Shown: positions 8,472-17,585, numbered from the stretch's first letter. The stretch: DNA of 64,000 nucleotides from Rhizobium giardinii bv. giardinii H152 (GCF_000379605.1 NZ_KB902578.1:470291-534290), one strand, 5' to 3'. The notes: a model not told the origin generated them from the sequence alone. Numbers and translations are program-made.

Positions 8472-9475
8472 CAGTGGTAACCCTCCTCGGGATCGACCTT
8501 TCCGCGGAAGACCCAATAGGCATAGACAGTGTAGATCAGGATGATCGGCACCAGTACGAGGGCGCCGACGAGCAGGAAGGAAAGGCTCGCGTCGGGCGCC
8601 GCCGCATCCCAGATGGTGACCGACGGCGGCACCATGAAGGGATAGAAGCTGATGCCGATGCCGGCGTAACCGAGCACGAACAGGCCGAGTGCTGCAAGGA
8701 AGGGTTGGGCGTCACGCTTGCCGCGGATGCCCGTCACGAGCAGAGCGAAGCACCCCAGCACCAGTGCCGGCACGATGACGCTGAATATGGCCGTCGGCCA
8801 GCCGAACCAGCGCTCCAGATATTGCGGCTTGAGGAACGGCGTCCAGAGGCTGACGATGCCCATGGCGGCGATGGTGGCAAAGCAGGTGCGCAGCGCAATC
8901 CTCCGGGCCTTTTCGGCAAGGGCGCCGGTGGTCTTCATGATCAGCCAGGTCGAGCCGAGCAGGGCATATCCGATCAGGATTGCGAAGCCTGTGGCGATGG
9001 AAAACGGCGTCAGCCAGTCCCACCAGCTGCCGGCATAGGCGCGGTTGACGACCGGGATGCCCTGAACGAGCGCACCGAGGGCGATGCCTTGCGAGAACGC
9101 CGCGAGCGCCGAACCGCCGGCAAAGGCCCAGTTCCACAGGAATTCACCGCGCTTGGTGCGCCAGCGATATTCGAAGGCGACGCCGCGGAAGATCAGGCCG
9201 AGCAGCATCGCGATGATCGGTGCGTACAGCGCCGGCAGGATGATCGAATAGGCCAGCGGAAAGACCGCCAGCAGGCCACCGCCGCCCAGCACCAGCCAGG
9301 TCTCGTTGCCGTCCCAGACGGGAGCGACGGAATTCATCATCACGTCGCGGTCGCGCTTTTCCGGAAAGAACGGAAAGAGGATGCCGATACCGAGATCGAA
9401 GCCGTCGAGGATGACATAGGCGAGCACGGCAAAGGCGATGATGGCGGCCCAGATGAACGGAAGATCAATGGCCAT
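8471..9475 (-). CDS. cydB: Cytochrome bd-type quinol oxidase subunit II (CydB/CioB)
   Basis: A 334-residue integral membrane protein with the subunit II signature near its N-terminus (YVILDGFDLGIGILFPF) and the following NSVAPVWDGNETWLVLGGG. With CydA it forms the terminal oxidase that takes electrons from quinol and reduces oxygen in the inner membrane. I placed the start at 9475, where AGGAG lies eight bases upstream, rather than 9505. It overlaps the cydA end by 11 bases. The short subunit I next door points to the cyanide-insensitive (Cio) subtype. Confidence 0.93.
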   Translation of the reverse strand: MAIDLPFIWAAIIAFAVLAYVILDGFDLGIGILFPFFPEKRDRDVMMNSVAPVWDGNETWLVLGGGGLLAVFPLAYSIILPALYAPIIAMLLGLIFRGVAFEYRWRTKRGEFLWNWAFAGGSALAAFSQGIALGALVQGIPVVNRAYAGSWWDWLTPFSIATGFAILIGYALLGSTWLIMKTTGALAEKARRIALRTCFATIAAMGIVSLWTPFLKPQYLERWFGWPTAIFSVIVPALVLGCFALLVTGIRGKRDAQPFLAALGLFVLGYAGIGISFYPFMVPPSVTIWDAAAPDASLSFLLVGALVLVPIILIYTVYAYWVFRGKVDPEEGYH

Positions 9476-10895
9476 GATGCGTGCTCCTATGCGCACTTCC
9501 AGCATGTGCGCCGGCAGCGGGGCCGGGCATGATGCCTGAAGTCCTGATCGGCCCGTCTTCGAGATCGGGCATCGGATCGCGCGGCAGGCGCTTCATCAGC
9601 CGCAGGATGTAGAAGGTGCCGGCGCCGAAGACGAGGAAGTAGACGATGATGAAGGCGATCAGCGAGGCGGCGACGGCGGGTGCTGCGATCGGCGAGATCG
9701 AATTGGCCGTGAGCAACTGGCCGTAGATCGTATAGGGCTGGCGGCCGACCTCGGTGGTGATCCAGCCGGCGAGCACGGCAACGAACCCGGAAGGGCCCAT
9801 CAAGACGGCGGCGCGATGCAGCCGGTCGCTACTGTCGAGCGTGCCTTTGGACCGACACCACAGGCTCCAGAGGCCGATGCCGAGCATGGCGAAACCGAGG
9901 CCGACCATGACGCGGAAGGACCAGAAGACCACGGCGACCGGCGGATGGAGGTTCTCCGGGATGGTGTCGAGGCCGGAAAGCGGCGCATCCAGGTCGTGCT
10001 TCAGGATCAGGCTGGAGAGCTTCGGGATCTCGATCGCATAATCGACCCGCTTTTCGGCCGAATTGGGCAGGCCGAACAGGATCAGCGGCGCGCCTTGCAG
10101 ATGGCTCTGGTAGTGGCCTTCCATCGCCATCACCTTGGCCGGCTGGTGTTCCAGCGTGTTGAGGCCGTGGAAGTCGCCGGCGAGAATCTGGATCGGGGCG
10201 ACGATCGTCGCCATCCACATGGCCATCGAGAACATGGTGCGCGAGCGGCGGGGTGCCGTGTTTTTGAGGAGGTGCCAGGCCCCGACTGCGCCGACGACGA
10301 AGGCGGTGGTGAGATAGGCGGCAAGCACCATGTGGACGAGGCGGTAGGGGAAGGATGGGTTGAAGATGACCTTCCACCAGTCGATCGGAATGAACTGCCC
10401 AGCCTCGTTCACGCCGAAGCCTGCAGGCGTCTGCATCCACGAGTTCACGGCAAGGATCCAGGTGGCCGAGATCAGCGTGCCGAAGGCGACCATGAAGGTG
10501 GCAAGGAAATGCAGCCTCGGACCGACCCGATGCAGGCCGAAGAGCATTACGCCGAGGAAGCCGGCTTCGAGGAAGAAGGCCGTCAGCACCTCGTAGCCCA
10601 TCAGCGGCCCGATGACGGGCCCTGCCTTGTCGGAAAAGACGCTCCAGTTGGTGCCGAACTGGTAAGACATGACGATGCCCGAGACGACGCCCATGCCGAA
10701 GGCGACCGCGAAGATCGTCTTCCAGAAATTGAACAGGTCCATGTAGACCTGGTCCTTCTTCCACAGCCACAACGCTTCGAGCACCGCGAGATAGCTCGCA
10801 AGGCCGATGGAGAAGGCCGGGAAGATGATGTGAAACGACACGGTGAAGGCAAACTGGATACGAGCGAGCAACGTCGCGTCAAAGCTGTCGAACAC
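9465..10895 (-). CDS. cydA: Cytochrome bd-type quinol oxidase subunit I (CydA/CioA)
   Basis: The 476-residue protein carries the heme-binding framework of subunit I: an N-terminal RIQFAFTVSFHIIFPAFSIG (with the heme b595-type histidine), GHYQSHLQGAP in the quinol loop, and the conserved GWITTEVGRQPYTIYG. The Q-loop is short, as in cyanide-insensitive oxidases. It begins with GTG at 10895, supported by AAAGGA eight bases upstream. The C-terminus ends in a His-rich tail (HRSTHHGH). It is first in a three-gene operon with cydB and a small subunit. Confidence 0.93.
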   Translation of the reverse strand: MFDSFDATLLARIQFAFTVSFHIIFPAFSIGLASYLAVLEALWLWKKDQVYMDLFNFWKTIFAVAFGMGVVSGIVMSYQFGTNWSVFSDKAGPVIGPLMGYEVLTAFFLEAGFLGVMLFGLHRVGPRLHFLATFMVAFGTLISATWILAVNSWMQTPAGFGVNEAGQFIPIDWWKVIFNPSFPYRLVHMVLAAYLTTAFVVGAVGAWHLLKNTAPRRSRTMFSMAMWMATIVAPIQILAGDFHGLNTLEHQPAKVMAMEGHYQSHLQGAPLILFGLPNSAEKRVDYAIEIPKLSSLILKHDLDAPLSGLDTIPENLHPPVAVVFWSFRVMVGLGFAMLGIGLWSLWCRSKGTLDSSDRLHRAAVLMGPSGFVAVLAGWITTEVGRQPYTIYGQLLTANSISPIAAPAVAASLIAFIIVYFLVFGAGTFYILRLMKRLPRDPMPDLEDGPIRTSGIMPGPAAGAHAGSAHRSTHHGH

Positions 10896-11347
10896 GGCAC
10901 AATCCTTTCGAGGGTGGTCGCCGTCACTTGCCTCTCGGCCCGCTCTGGCCTGGCGGATATGCGCGGCGCCTGAACCCTTGAGACATAATCTGCGGCAGCG
11001 GTGCGAAAGGTCAATGACAGGGCTGCAACCATAGTGTCACACTGCGACAATCTCTCGCCTGCGGCATAGTTGCCTCCGTCATTTGCCTGCGGCGATCGTT
11101 CACATTTTCATCAACTACACGCGTGTTTTGAATCTGATTTTCTTAAAAATGCGAGTTGCGTAAAATTGTAGATATCGGCTTAAGCGGCCCGCAAACTGTC
11201 ATCCCTATGGTCGTCCTATCGGAGAACGAAACCCGCCAAACGGTTCCGCTGCATGATGCGCTTCCCCGCCGCCCGGAATGAATCCGGCACATAAGACCGA
11301 CGCTGTCCGGACAGGGACAGGCGAGGAACAAAACCAGGGACAGGGTC
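10896..11347. other. Divergent intergenic region between cydA and the transglutaminase-like gene
   Basis: No gene was found in these 452 bases. Both neighbours are transcribed away from it. On the minus strand a possible sigma-70-type promoter for cydA has TTGACC at 11009-11014 and GATTAT at 10985-10990, with an 18-base spacer, about 90 bases before the GTG start. I saw no FNR/Anr-type palindrome that I would trust. The stretch around 11110-11180 is AT-rich compared with the coding DNA. Confidence 0.4.
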
Positions 11348-11914
11348 ATGTTGAAACGAATCTCCATTGCGATCCTCATGTCGGTCGGCATCGCCGGAGC
11401 GGCCGTGGCGCCGTCGCAAGCCATGAGCATTTCCTCCGCCGCTCGCTCCATCAGCGCTTCCATGCCGGTGCGCACCATCGAGTTCAGCGAGCGGGCAACG
11501 CTTTCCAGCCAGCTCTTCTGCCTGCAATACGGCAATGACTGCCGCGCCTCGGGCCGCAGCGTCGTTGCCTATACGAGCAAGCTGCGCACGGTGCTGGCTT
11601 CGGTCAACCGGACCGTCAACCGCGTCATGCCGGATATCCGCGCGCGCCGCGAATTCCTCTCTTTCAATCCGCTGCCGGGCGCCGGCGACGATCATGCGAT
11701 GATGAAGCGCAGCCAGCTGATCCGTGCCGGCCTGCCGGCGGGCGCCATGCGCGTCGCCAGCGTCTCGACGCCGGAGCGCCGCAGCCATTCCGTGCTGATC
11801 GTCGCGACGTCGTCCGGCGAGTTCGTTCTCGATCACCGCCAGGCGTCGGTGATGAAGCGCCGCGACACCGGCTACAGCTTCGCCGGGTTGCGCCCGGTCC
11901 GCTTCTTCGACTGA
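11348..11914 (+). CDS. Exported transglutaminase-like (BTLCP-family) protein lacking the catalytic cysteine
   Basis: A 188-residue protein with a signal peptide (residues 1-25, ending SQA) followed by the fold pattern of bacterial transglutaminase-like cysteine proteinases: FCLQYGNDC, VNRTVNRVMPDI, a KR helix, a histidine in RSHSVLIVAT and an aspartate in FVLDHRQ. Active members carry GDCEDY before the KR helix; here the segment reads GAGDDHAMMKR, so the cysteine and a neighbour are missing. It may be a periplasmic binding or scaffold protein rather than an enzyme. It is a single gene followed by a strong terminator. Confidence 0.75.
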   Translation: MLKRISIAILMSVGIAGAAVAPSQAMSISSAARSISASMPVRTIEFSERATLSSQLFCLQYGNDCRASGRSVVAYTSKLRTVLASVNRTVNRVMPDIRARREFLSFNPLPGAGDDHAMMKRSQLIRAGLPAGAMRVASVSTPERRSHSVLIVATSSGEFVLDHRQASVMKRRDTGYSFAGLRPVRFFD

Positions 11915-11977
11915 CAGCTGTCCCGCTGAGCAAGCAGCAGCTTCGATCCTGATTTTTGCCCAAGACTGTCCCGACTT

Positions 11978-12009
11978 GCCGCAGGAATGTCCCTTCCTGC
12001 GGCCTTTTT
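11978..12009 (+). terminator. Intrinsic terminator after the transglutaminase-like gene
   Basis: A perfect ten-pair stem (GCCGCAGGAA / TTCCTGCGGC) with a six-base loop is followed by CTTTTTC. It ends the 11348-11914 transcript and sits between it and the convergent M20 gene. Confidence 0.85.
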
Positions 12010-12013
12010 CGTC

Positions 12014-13183
12014 TTATGTGCGGGTGAGATAGGCTTCTGCCAGTTCGGTCCAGAAGGCGGCGCCGATCGGCAGCAGGTCGTCGTTGAAATTATAGGCTGG
12101 GTGATGCAGCGGCTTTTCGTTGGTGGATGTCGCCGAGCCGAGGTAGAAATAGCTGCCCGGTCTTGCCTGCAGCATGTAGGCGAAGTCCTCGCTGCCCATA
12201 TAGGGGCGGGGGAGCTCGATGACCTTGTCGGCACCGGCGAAGCGCAGGGCAAGGTCACGGACGAAATCGGTCTCTGCCTTGTGGTTGATCGTCGCGTCGT
12301 AGCTGCGCTGGTAATCGACTGTCGCGGTCATGCCGAAGCTCGTTGCCTGGTTTTCGGCGACGAGGTGAATGCGGCGTTCCAGTTCGTCGCGCACCTTCGG
12401 ATCGAAGGAGCGGATGCCGATGACGATCTCGGCGCGTGCGGGAATGATGTTGCTGGCCGAGCCGCTGTGGAAGGAGCCGACGGTGACGACGGATGGATCC
12501 ATCGGGTGGATATTGCGCGAGACGATCGATTGCAGCGCCATGACGATCGAGGCGCCGCAGACGATCGGGTCGGCGGTGTCTTGCGGTTCGGCGCCGTGGC
12601 CGCCGCGGCCGTGAACCGTGATCTTGCATTCATCGACGGCCGCCATGACCGGGCCTGCGCGGAAGGCGAAGTGGCCGAAGGGCAGGCCGGGATCGTTGTG
12701 AAGCGCGAAGACGGCGTCGCAGGGGAATTTTTCAAACAGGCCGTCGTCCATCATGAGCTTGGCGCCGCCGAAATTCTCCTCGGCCGGCTGGAAGATGAGA
12801 CGCACGGTGCCGTCGAAATTCTTGCGCTCGGCAATGGCGCGCGCCGCGCCAAGCAGCATGGCCGTGTGCCCGTCATGGCCGCAGGCATGCATGAGGCCCG
12901 GGGTTTTCGAGGCATAGTCGAGCCCGGTTTCCTCGAAGATCGGCAGGGCGTCCATATCGGCGCGGATACCGATCGATCGGTTGCTGGCGCCGTTCTTCAG
13001 CGTGGCGACCAGCCCGGTCTTGGCAAGGCCGCGCGTGACGGTGTAGCCGAGCCCCTCCAGACAGGTCGCGACGAAATTCGAGGTGCGAACTTCCTCCAGC
13101 CCCAGTTCCGGATGGGCGTGCAGATCGTGGCGGATGGCGACCAGCTCCGGCATGGAGTTGGCGAGGGTAACGTTCAAGGTCAT
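12014..13183 (-). CDS. M20-family amidohydrolase (hippurate hydrolase / N-acyl-amino-acid hydrolase type)
   Basis: A 389-residue zinc amidohydrolase with the family's metal motifs: MHACGHDGHTAMLLGAAR, the acidic pair in FQPAEENFGG, a dimer-region histidine in GRGGHGAEP, and MGSEDFAYML near the end. Such enzymes cut acyl groups from amino acids (hippurate, N-acetyl amino acids, indole conjugates). It starts one base after the stop of the permease gene, so it belongs to the ABC transporter operon and probably acts on the imported substrate. ATG 13183 was chosen over an upstream in-frame start because of that junction. Substrate is not known. Confidence 0.85.
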   Translation of the reverse strand: MTLNVTLANSMPELVAIRHDLHAHPELGLEEVRTSNFVATCLEGLGYTVTRGLAKTGLVATLKNGASNRSIGIRADMDALPIFEETGLDYASKTPGLMHACGHDGHTAMLLGAARAIAERKNFDGTVRLIFQPAEENFGGAKLMMDDGLFEKFPCDAVFALHNDPGLPFGHFAFRAGPVMAAVDECKITVHGRGGHGAEPQDTADPIVCGASIVMALQSIVSRNIHPMDPSVVTVGSFHSGSASNIIPARAEIVIGIRSFDPKVRDELERRIHLVAENQATSFGMTATVDYQRSYDATINHKAETDFVRDLALRFAGADKVIELPRPYMGSEDFAYMLQARPGSYFYLGSATSTNEKPLHHPAYNFNDDLLPIGAAFWTELAEAYLTRT

Positions 13184-13184
13184 G

Positions 13185-14024
13185 TCAGGCACCACGGGTC
13201 GGTATGCGGTTTTCAAGGTGGCGGAAAGCGACGACAAGAATGCCGGTCAGGCACATGTAGATCAGCGCAAGAAGCAGAAGCGGCTCATAGGTGATGTAGG
13301 TGTCCTGCCGCACCTTGGAGATGACGGCGTAGACGTCGATAACCGTAATGGTGGCAACGAGTGGCGTAGCCTTCAACTGTAATACGGTCTCGCCGTTCAG
13401 CGTCGGCAGGGCGCGGTGGATGGCGCGTGGCAGCCAGATGCGGCGAAACAGCGTCCAGCGGCTCATGCCGTAGGCACGGGCGGCTTCGAGCTCGCCGGAG
13501 GGCACTCCGGCAAAGGCGCCGCGCATGACTTCGCCTTCGTAAGCCGCAAAGGAGATCGTCAGGGCGGCGACGCCGTAGGGCCAGGATTCACGCAAATAGG
13601 GCCAGAGGAAGGAATGGCGGATCGCCGGAAACTGCGGGAACAGCGAGCCGAGGCCGTAATAGAGAAGCCAGAGCTGCAGAAGCAGCGGCGTGCCCCGAAT
13701 GATCGTGCAGAAGCCGCTGGCCAGCGTCTTCAATGGCCAGGGACCGGTCACCTGCACCAGCCCGAGCGGCACGGCGAGCAGGAAGCCGAGGATCGAAGTG
13801 CTGAACAGCATGGCGAGGGTGACGACAATGCCATGGCCGAGCCGCGGCAGATATTGCGGCAGCCAGTCCCAGCGCATGAACCAGACGACGCAGAAGACGA
13901 GGGCAGCGGCAATGAGGAGAAGCACGATGCGGTGCGGCTTGAAGAAGCTGCCGGCGGTCGGCAGGTCTTCCGGCAGGATCGCCATGGCATGGGTGGTGAC
14001 ATCGGGAGGCGTGGCGTCGGTCAT
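13185..14024 (-). CDS. Polar amino acid ABC transporter permease (HisM type)
   Basis: A 279-residue inner-membrane permease of the histidine/lysine-arginine-ornithine uptake family. The first 40 residues are a cytoplasmic extension, then a TM helix and the usual five-helix core with the EAA loop EVMRGAFAGVPSGELEAARAYGMS. It pairs with the permease encoded just upstream (four-base ATGA overlap). The order permease, permease, binding protein, ATPase fits one importer. Confidence 0.9.
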   Translation of the reverse strand: MTDATPPDVTTHAMAILPEDLPTAGSFFKPHRIVLLLIAAALVFCVVWFMRWDWLPQYLPRLGHGIVVTLAMLFSTSILGFLLAVPLGLVQVTGPWPLKTLASGFCTIIRGTPLLLQLWLLYYGLGSLFPQFPAIRHSFLWPYLRESWPYGVAALTISFAAYEGEVMRGAFAGVPSGELEAARAYGMSRWTLFRRIWLPRAIHRALPTLNGETVLQLKATPLVATITVIDVYAVISKVRQDTYITYEPLLLLALIYMCLTGILVVAFRHLENRIPTRGA

Positions 14025-14746
14025 GCCTGCTCCACGAAACCACGCCGGGAATGGCGCTCGATGATTTTTATGAAGACATTCGAAACAAGCGTCAGCGCCA
14101 GGTAGAGGGCACCGGCGGCACAGAAGAACAGGACATAGGCCTTTGTGGCGCCTGCCGCCTGTCGGGTGACGAGCGTCAGTTCTGAGAAGCCGACGACGGC
14201 AAGCAAGGCGGTATCCTTGGTGGCGATCAGCCAGAGATTGGAAAGACCGGGGATCGCATAGGGCAGCATGGCCGGCAGGGTGACGCGCGTCATGACCTTG
14301 AATGGCGACATGCCATAGGCGCGGGCGGCTTCGATCTGTCCGGCCGGCACGGCCTTGATCGCGCCGCGCAGGACTTCGGTGGAATAGGCGCCCTGAACGA
14401 CGCCGATGACGAAGATGCCGGCGGCAAGGCCGCTGATATCGACGGTGCCGATGCCGACCAGGTTGAGCACGTGATTGAGGGCGTCGGTGCCGGCGTAATA
14501 GAGCAGGAGTATGAGGACGAGTTCAGGCACGGCCCGGACGATCGTCGTGTAGCATTCCATAAGATCGCGCAGGATTGGCCCGCCATAGAGCTTGCCGAAG
14601 GCGCCGCAGACGCCGAGGGCGAGGCCAAACGCGTAGCCGCCGATGGCGATCTGGATCGAATTCAACAGGCCCCGCAGCAGCACGCCGCCCCAGCCGGGCG
14701 GTTCGAGCGCGAGAAGACCCCAGTTTATGAACGAGTCGACTGCCAT
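14021..14746 (-). CDS. Polar amino acid ABC transporter permease (HisQ type)
   Basis: 241 residues with the HisQ-type membrane core and the EAA loop EVLRGAIKAVPAGQIEAARA, which contacts the ATPase. ATG 14746 was preferred over a TTG at 14755; GAGG lies four bases upstream, a close but usable spacing. A RIME-like repeat separates it from the binding-protein gene, so expression of the permeases may differ from that of the binding protein. Confidence 0.9.
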   Translation of the reverse strand: MAVDSFINWGLLALEPPGWGGVLLRGLLNSIQIAIGGYAFGLALGVCGAFGKLYGGPILRDLMECYTTIVRAVPELVLILLLYYAGTDALNHVLNLVGIGTVDISGLAAGIFVIGVVQGAYSTEVLRGAIKAVPAGQIEAARAYGMSPFKVMTRVTLPAMLPYAIPGLSNLWLIATKDTALLAVVGFSELTLVTRQAAGATKAYVLFFCAAGALYLALTLVSNVFIKIIERHSRRGFVEQA

Positions 14747-14772
14747 TGACCTCAATCTTCGCGCACGTGTTT

Positions 14773-14883
14773 GCCCTCACCCTAGTCCTCTCCCCGCAGG
14801 CGGGGAGAGGGGATGTCGGCGTTTGCGGGTTGTCCCTGCGTCCCGTTTACGGGGAGAAGGTGGCCGGCAGGCCGGATGAGGGG
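14773..14883. repeat. RIME-like rhizobial intergenic palindromic element
   Basis: About 110 bases between the binding-protein and permease genes. It opens with CCCTCACCC and closes with GATGAGGGG, giving roughly complementary ends. Inside, a perfect ten-pair hairpin CCTCTCCCCG / CGGGGAGAGG (14787-14810) and a smaller CCCGT / ACGGG hairpin (14842-14853) are visible. These are the features of the intergenic mosaic elements scattered through Rhizobiaceae genomes. The transcribed hairpins could act on message stability. Confidence 0.75.
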
Positions 14884-14912
14884 CCCGCGTTAACAACCGT
14901 CACTGAGCTCTG

Positions 14913-15695
14913 TTACCCGCCGTAGATGTCGAAATCGAAATACTTTTTGGAGAAGGTGTTGTAGGTGCCGTTTTCGCGGATCGCCTTGATCGCGGCGTTG
15001 AGCTTGCCCTTCAACTCGCCCTCACCCTTGCGCAATCCGATGCCGACACCGGCGCCGAGAATGGCCGGATCGTCCTTGACGTTGCCTTTCATGTCGCAGC
15101 AGTCCTGGCCCTGGTCGCTCTTGAGGAAGGCATCGAGCGCGATCGCGTCGGCCTGCACGGCATCGATGCGGCCGGCGGCAAGGTCGTTGTTGGCTTCGTC
15201 CTGCGTCTGGTATTCCTTCACCGTCGCGCCGTTCTCGCCGAAATACTTGTTGGCGTAGTCCTGATGGACGGTCGAGACCTGGACGCCGATCGTCTTGCCC
15301 TTCAGACCTTCCGGCGTCGCCTCGAAGGTTTCGCCCTTGGCGCCGATGACACCGGTCGGGGTGTTGTAATATTTGTCAGAGAAATCGATGGTCTTCAGAC
15401 GCTCCTCGGTGATCGACATCGAGCCGATGATGATGTCGATCTTCTTCGAGGTCAGTGCTGGAATGATGCCGTCCCAGGCGACGGGCGTGATCACGCAGTC
15501 GAGCTTGGCCTCGGCGCAGACCGCTTTCTGGAATTCCACTTCCCAGCCTTCCCAGTTGCCGGAGGCATCAGGCGAGGTAAAGGGCGGATAGGGCTCGGCG
15601 GCAAAGCCGACCTTCACGGGTTCGGCCGAAGCGGCACCGGCGGCAGCGATGCCGAGAGCGAGCGATAATGCGATGGTCTTGAGCATCTGTTGCAT
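14913..15695 (-). CDS. Periplasmic basic amino acid-binding protein (LAO/octopine type)
   Basis: A 260-residue solute-binding protein with a signal peptide ending AASA before EPVKVGFAAEPYPPF. The family motifs GWEVEFQKAVCAEA, the DGIIPALTSKKIDIIIGSMS helix, ERLKTIDFSDKYYNTP and GVQVSTVHQDY are all present. This is the cluster 3 type that binds lysine, arginine, ornithine or opines. A pair of cysteines (CC near residue 200) is an oddity. GGGA six bases before ATG 15695 sets the start. Confidence 0.9.
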   Translation of the reverse strand: MQQMLKTIALSLALGIAAAGAASAEPVKVGFAAEPYPPFTSPDASGNWEGWEVEFQKAVCAEAKLDCVITPVAWDGIIPALTSKKIDIIIGSMSITEERLKTIDFSDKYYNTPTGVIGAKGETFEATPEGLKGKTIGVQVSTVHQDYANKYFGENGATVKEYQTQDEANNDLAAGRIDAVQADAIALDAFLKSDQGQDCCDMKGNVKDDPAILGAGVGIGLRKGEGELKGKLNAAIKAIRENGTYNTFSKKYFDFDIYGG

Positions 15696-15721
15696 GCTGT
15701 TTCCCTTATGGTTGTTAGGCA

Positions 15722-16495
15722 CTAGTGGATTGAGCTGATGAACTTTTTCAGGCGTTCCGACCGGGGATTGCCGAAGATTTCGTCCGGCGATCCCTGTTCC
15801 TCGATGACGCCATCGGCCAGAAAGACGATGTGATTGGCGACATTGCGCGCGAACTTCATTTCATGGGTGACGAGGATCATCGTGCGCTTTTCCCGGGCCA
15901 AGTCGCCGATGACGGTCAGCACTTCGCCGACCAGCTGCGGATCGAGCGCCGAGGTCGGCTCGTCGAACAGCATGACGAGCGGCTGGATCGCCAAGGCCCG
16001 CGCGATCGCCGCGCGCTGCTGCTGGCCGCCGGACAGGAAGGCCGGATAGGCATCGCGCTTCTCGAACAGGCCAACGCGGCGCAGAAGCGCCTCGGCCGTT
16101 TCGATCGCCTCGTCCTTCGATTTGCCGAGCACGTGGACCGGAACCTCGATGACGTTCTGGAGGATGGTCATGTGCTGCCAGAGATTGAAGCTCTGGAAGA
16201 CCATGCCGAGCTGGGTGCGCAGCCGCTGGACCTGTTTGCGGTCCGACGGCATGAGGCCACCATGGCCGTCCTTCTTCATGGCGATGGTTTCGCCATGGAT
16301 CGTCACCGAGCCGGATGTCGGCAATTCGAGCATGTTGATACAGCGCAGGAAGGTCGACTTGCCCGAACCGCTGCCACCGATGATGGCGATGACATCGCCC
16401 TCATGTGCCGTCAGTGAAACACCCTTGAGCACCTCGAGCGGCCCGAAGCGTTTGTGGAGGTTTGTAACCGCAATCGCCTGGGCTGGTTTCGTCAT
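15722..16495 (-). CDS. Polar amino acid ABC transporter ATP-binding protein (HisP type)
   Basis: 257 residues with Walker A GGSGSGKST, signature LSGGQQQR, and Walker B VMLFDEPTSALD, followed by the switch histidine in LVTHEMKFA. It drives the importer with the two downstream permeases and the adjacent binding protein (26-base gap). The start at 16495 (MTKPAQAIAV) gives the family's usual length; a frame 40 codons longer has no support. It is the first gene of the minus-strand operon, divergent from the DDAH-like gene. Confidence 0.93.
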   Translation of the reverse strand: MTKPAQAIAVTNLHKRFGPLEVLKGVSLTAHEGDVIAIIGGSGSGKSTFLRCINMLELPTSGSVTIHGETIAMKKDGHGGLMPSDRKQVQRLRTQLGMVFQSFNLWQHMTILQNVIEVPVHVLGKSKDEAIETAEALLRRVGLFEKRDAYPAFLSGGQQQRAAIARALAIQPLVMLFDEPTSALDPQLVGEVLTVIGDLAREKRTMILVTHEMKFARNVANHIVFLADGVIEEQGSPDEIFGNPRSERLKKFISSIH

Positions 16496-16615
16496 GAAAA
16501 ATCTGCCCCGATGAGGCAGAGAGCCGGTGTCGAACGCATGAAAACAGTTCCCCTGATTTTCTTTTCGTGCGGCATTTTTGCCTGTCACGCTGTTCCATGG
16601 AGGCCATCGTGGCAC

Positions 16616-16643
16616 TTGTGCGGAAATTATTCAACCGTATAAT
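16616..16643 (+). promoter_or_regulatory. Likely sigma-70-type promoter of the DDAH-TetR-AruHI operon
   Basis: TTGTGC at 16616-16621 and a consensus TATAAT at 16638-16643 are 16 bases apart, about 60 bases before the start at 16707. The region is AT-rich and lies between divergent operons, so the TetR-type regulator may act here; I saw no clear operator palindrome. Confidence 0.45.
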
Positions 16644-16706
16644 AACTCCGACGCTGCATTTTCTGGCAGCCCCGCCACATGATCAAAATTCCAAGAGGAG
16701 TAGACG

Positions 16707-17585
16707 ATGACGGCTTATGGTTCGCAGGAGATGTCGGCCAATCTGATGCGCGTGCTGATGCGTCGGCCGGGTGCGAGCCTTGCTTCTGCCGATCCGGTGA
16801 AGTGGCACTATGGTCCGACATTCGATGGCGAGAAGGCGGTGCGCCAGTATCATGAATTCGCAAGCCTGGTGGAAAAGTCCGGTGCTGAAATCCTCTGGCT
16901 GGAGGACAAGGGTGATGGGCTTGCGGACGCGATGTTCACCCATGATCCGTCGCTGATGTCGGATCATGGCGCCATCCTGCTGCGCATGGGCAAGCCGTTG
17001 CGTGAAAAGGAAACGGCGCTGCACGAGGCAGCCTACAAGAAGGCCGGCATTCCGATCCTCGGCCGCATCGAATCTCCCGGCACGGTCGAAGGCGGCGATT
17101 GCATCTGGCTCGATGCCGAGACGCTGATCGTCGGCCGCGGCGTGCGCACCAACGAGGAGGGCATTGCCCAACTCTCGGAAATGCTCGAGCCGCACGGCAT
17201 TACCGTTCTCGGCTACGACCTGCCGCTCTGGCACGGCGAGGAAGCCTGCCTGCATCTGATGTCGGTGATGAGCCCGCTGTCGCGCGACCTGGCACTGGTC
17301 TTTGCGCCGCTGCTGCCGGCATCCTTCTACCAGTTGCTGAAGGAGTGGGGCATCACCCTGATCCAGGCGCCGGCCGACGAATTCCATGCCAGCAACGGGC
17401 TCAGCCTCAACGTGCTGCCGGTCCGTCCGAACGAGGTGATCATGGTTGCGGGTTTCCCCAAGACCAAGGCGGCGATGGAAGCCGCAGGCTGCAAGGTCGA
17501 GACCTTCGAGGCCGACGCGCTCTGCATCGCCTGCGAGGGCGGCCCGACCTGCCTGACAAGGCCGGTCCTCAGGCGGGCTGCATGA
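16707..17585 (+). CDS. Dimethylarginine dimethylaminohydrolase-like / amidinotransferase-fold hydrolase
   Basis: A 292-residue guanidine-modifying enzyme of the DDAH/arginine deiminase superfamily. The acidic EGGD motif (GTVEGGDCIWLD near residue 132), the catalytic histidine in CLHLMSVM, and the C-terminal cysteine in EGGPTCLTRP are all in their expected places. DDAH hydrolyses N-methylated arginines to citrulline and methylamines; related enzymes act on other guanidines. GAGGAG seven bases before ATG 16707 is a strong ribosome site. It begins an operon with a regulator and two arginine-catabolic-like enzymes and is divergent from a basic amino acid importer, which favours an arginine-derived substrate. 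Confidence 0.8.
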   Translation: MTAYGSQEMSANLMRVLMRRPGASLASADPVKWHYGPTFDGEKAVRQYHEFASLVEKSGAEILWLEDKGDGLADAMFTHDPSLMSDHGAILLRMGKPLREKETALHEAAYKKAGIPILGRIESPGTVEGGDCIWLDAETLIVGRGVRTNEEGIAQLSEMLEPHGITVLGYDLPLWHGEEACLHLMSVMSPLSRDLALVFAPLLPASFYQLLKEWGITLIQAPADEFHASNGLSLNVLPVRPNEVIMVAGFPKTKAAMEAAGCKVETFEADALCIACEGGPTCLTRPVLRRAA

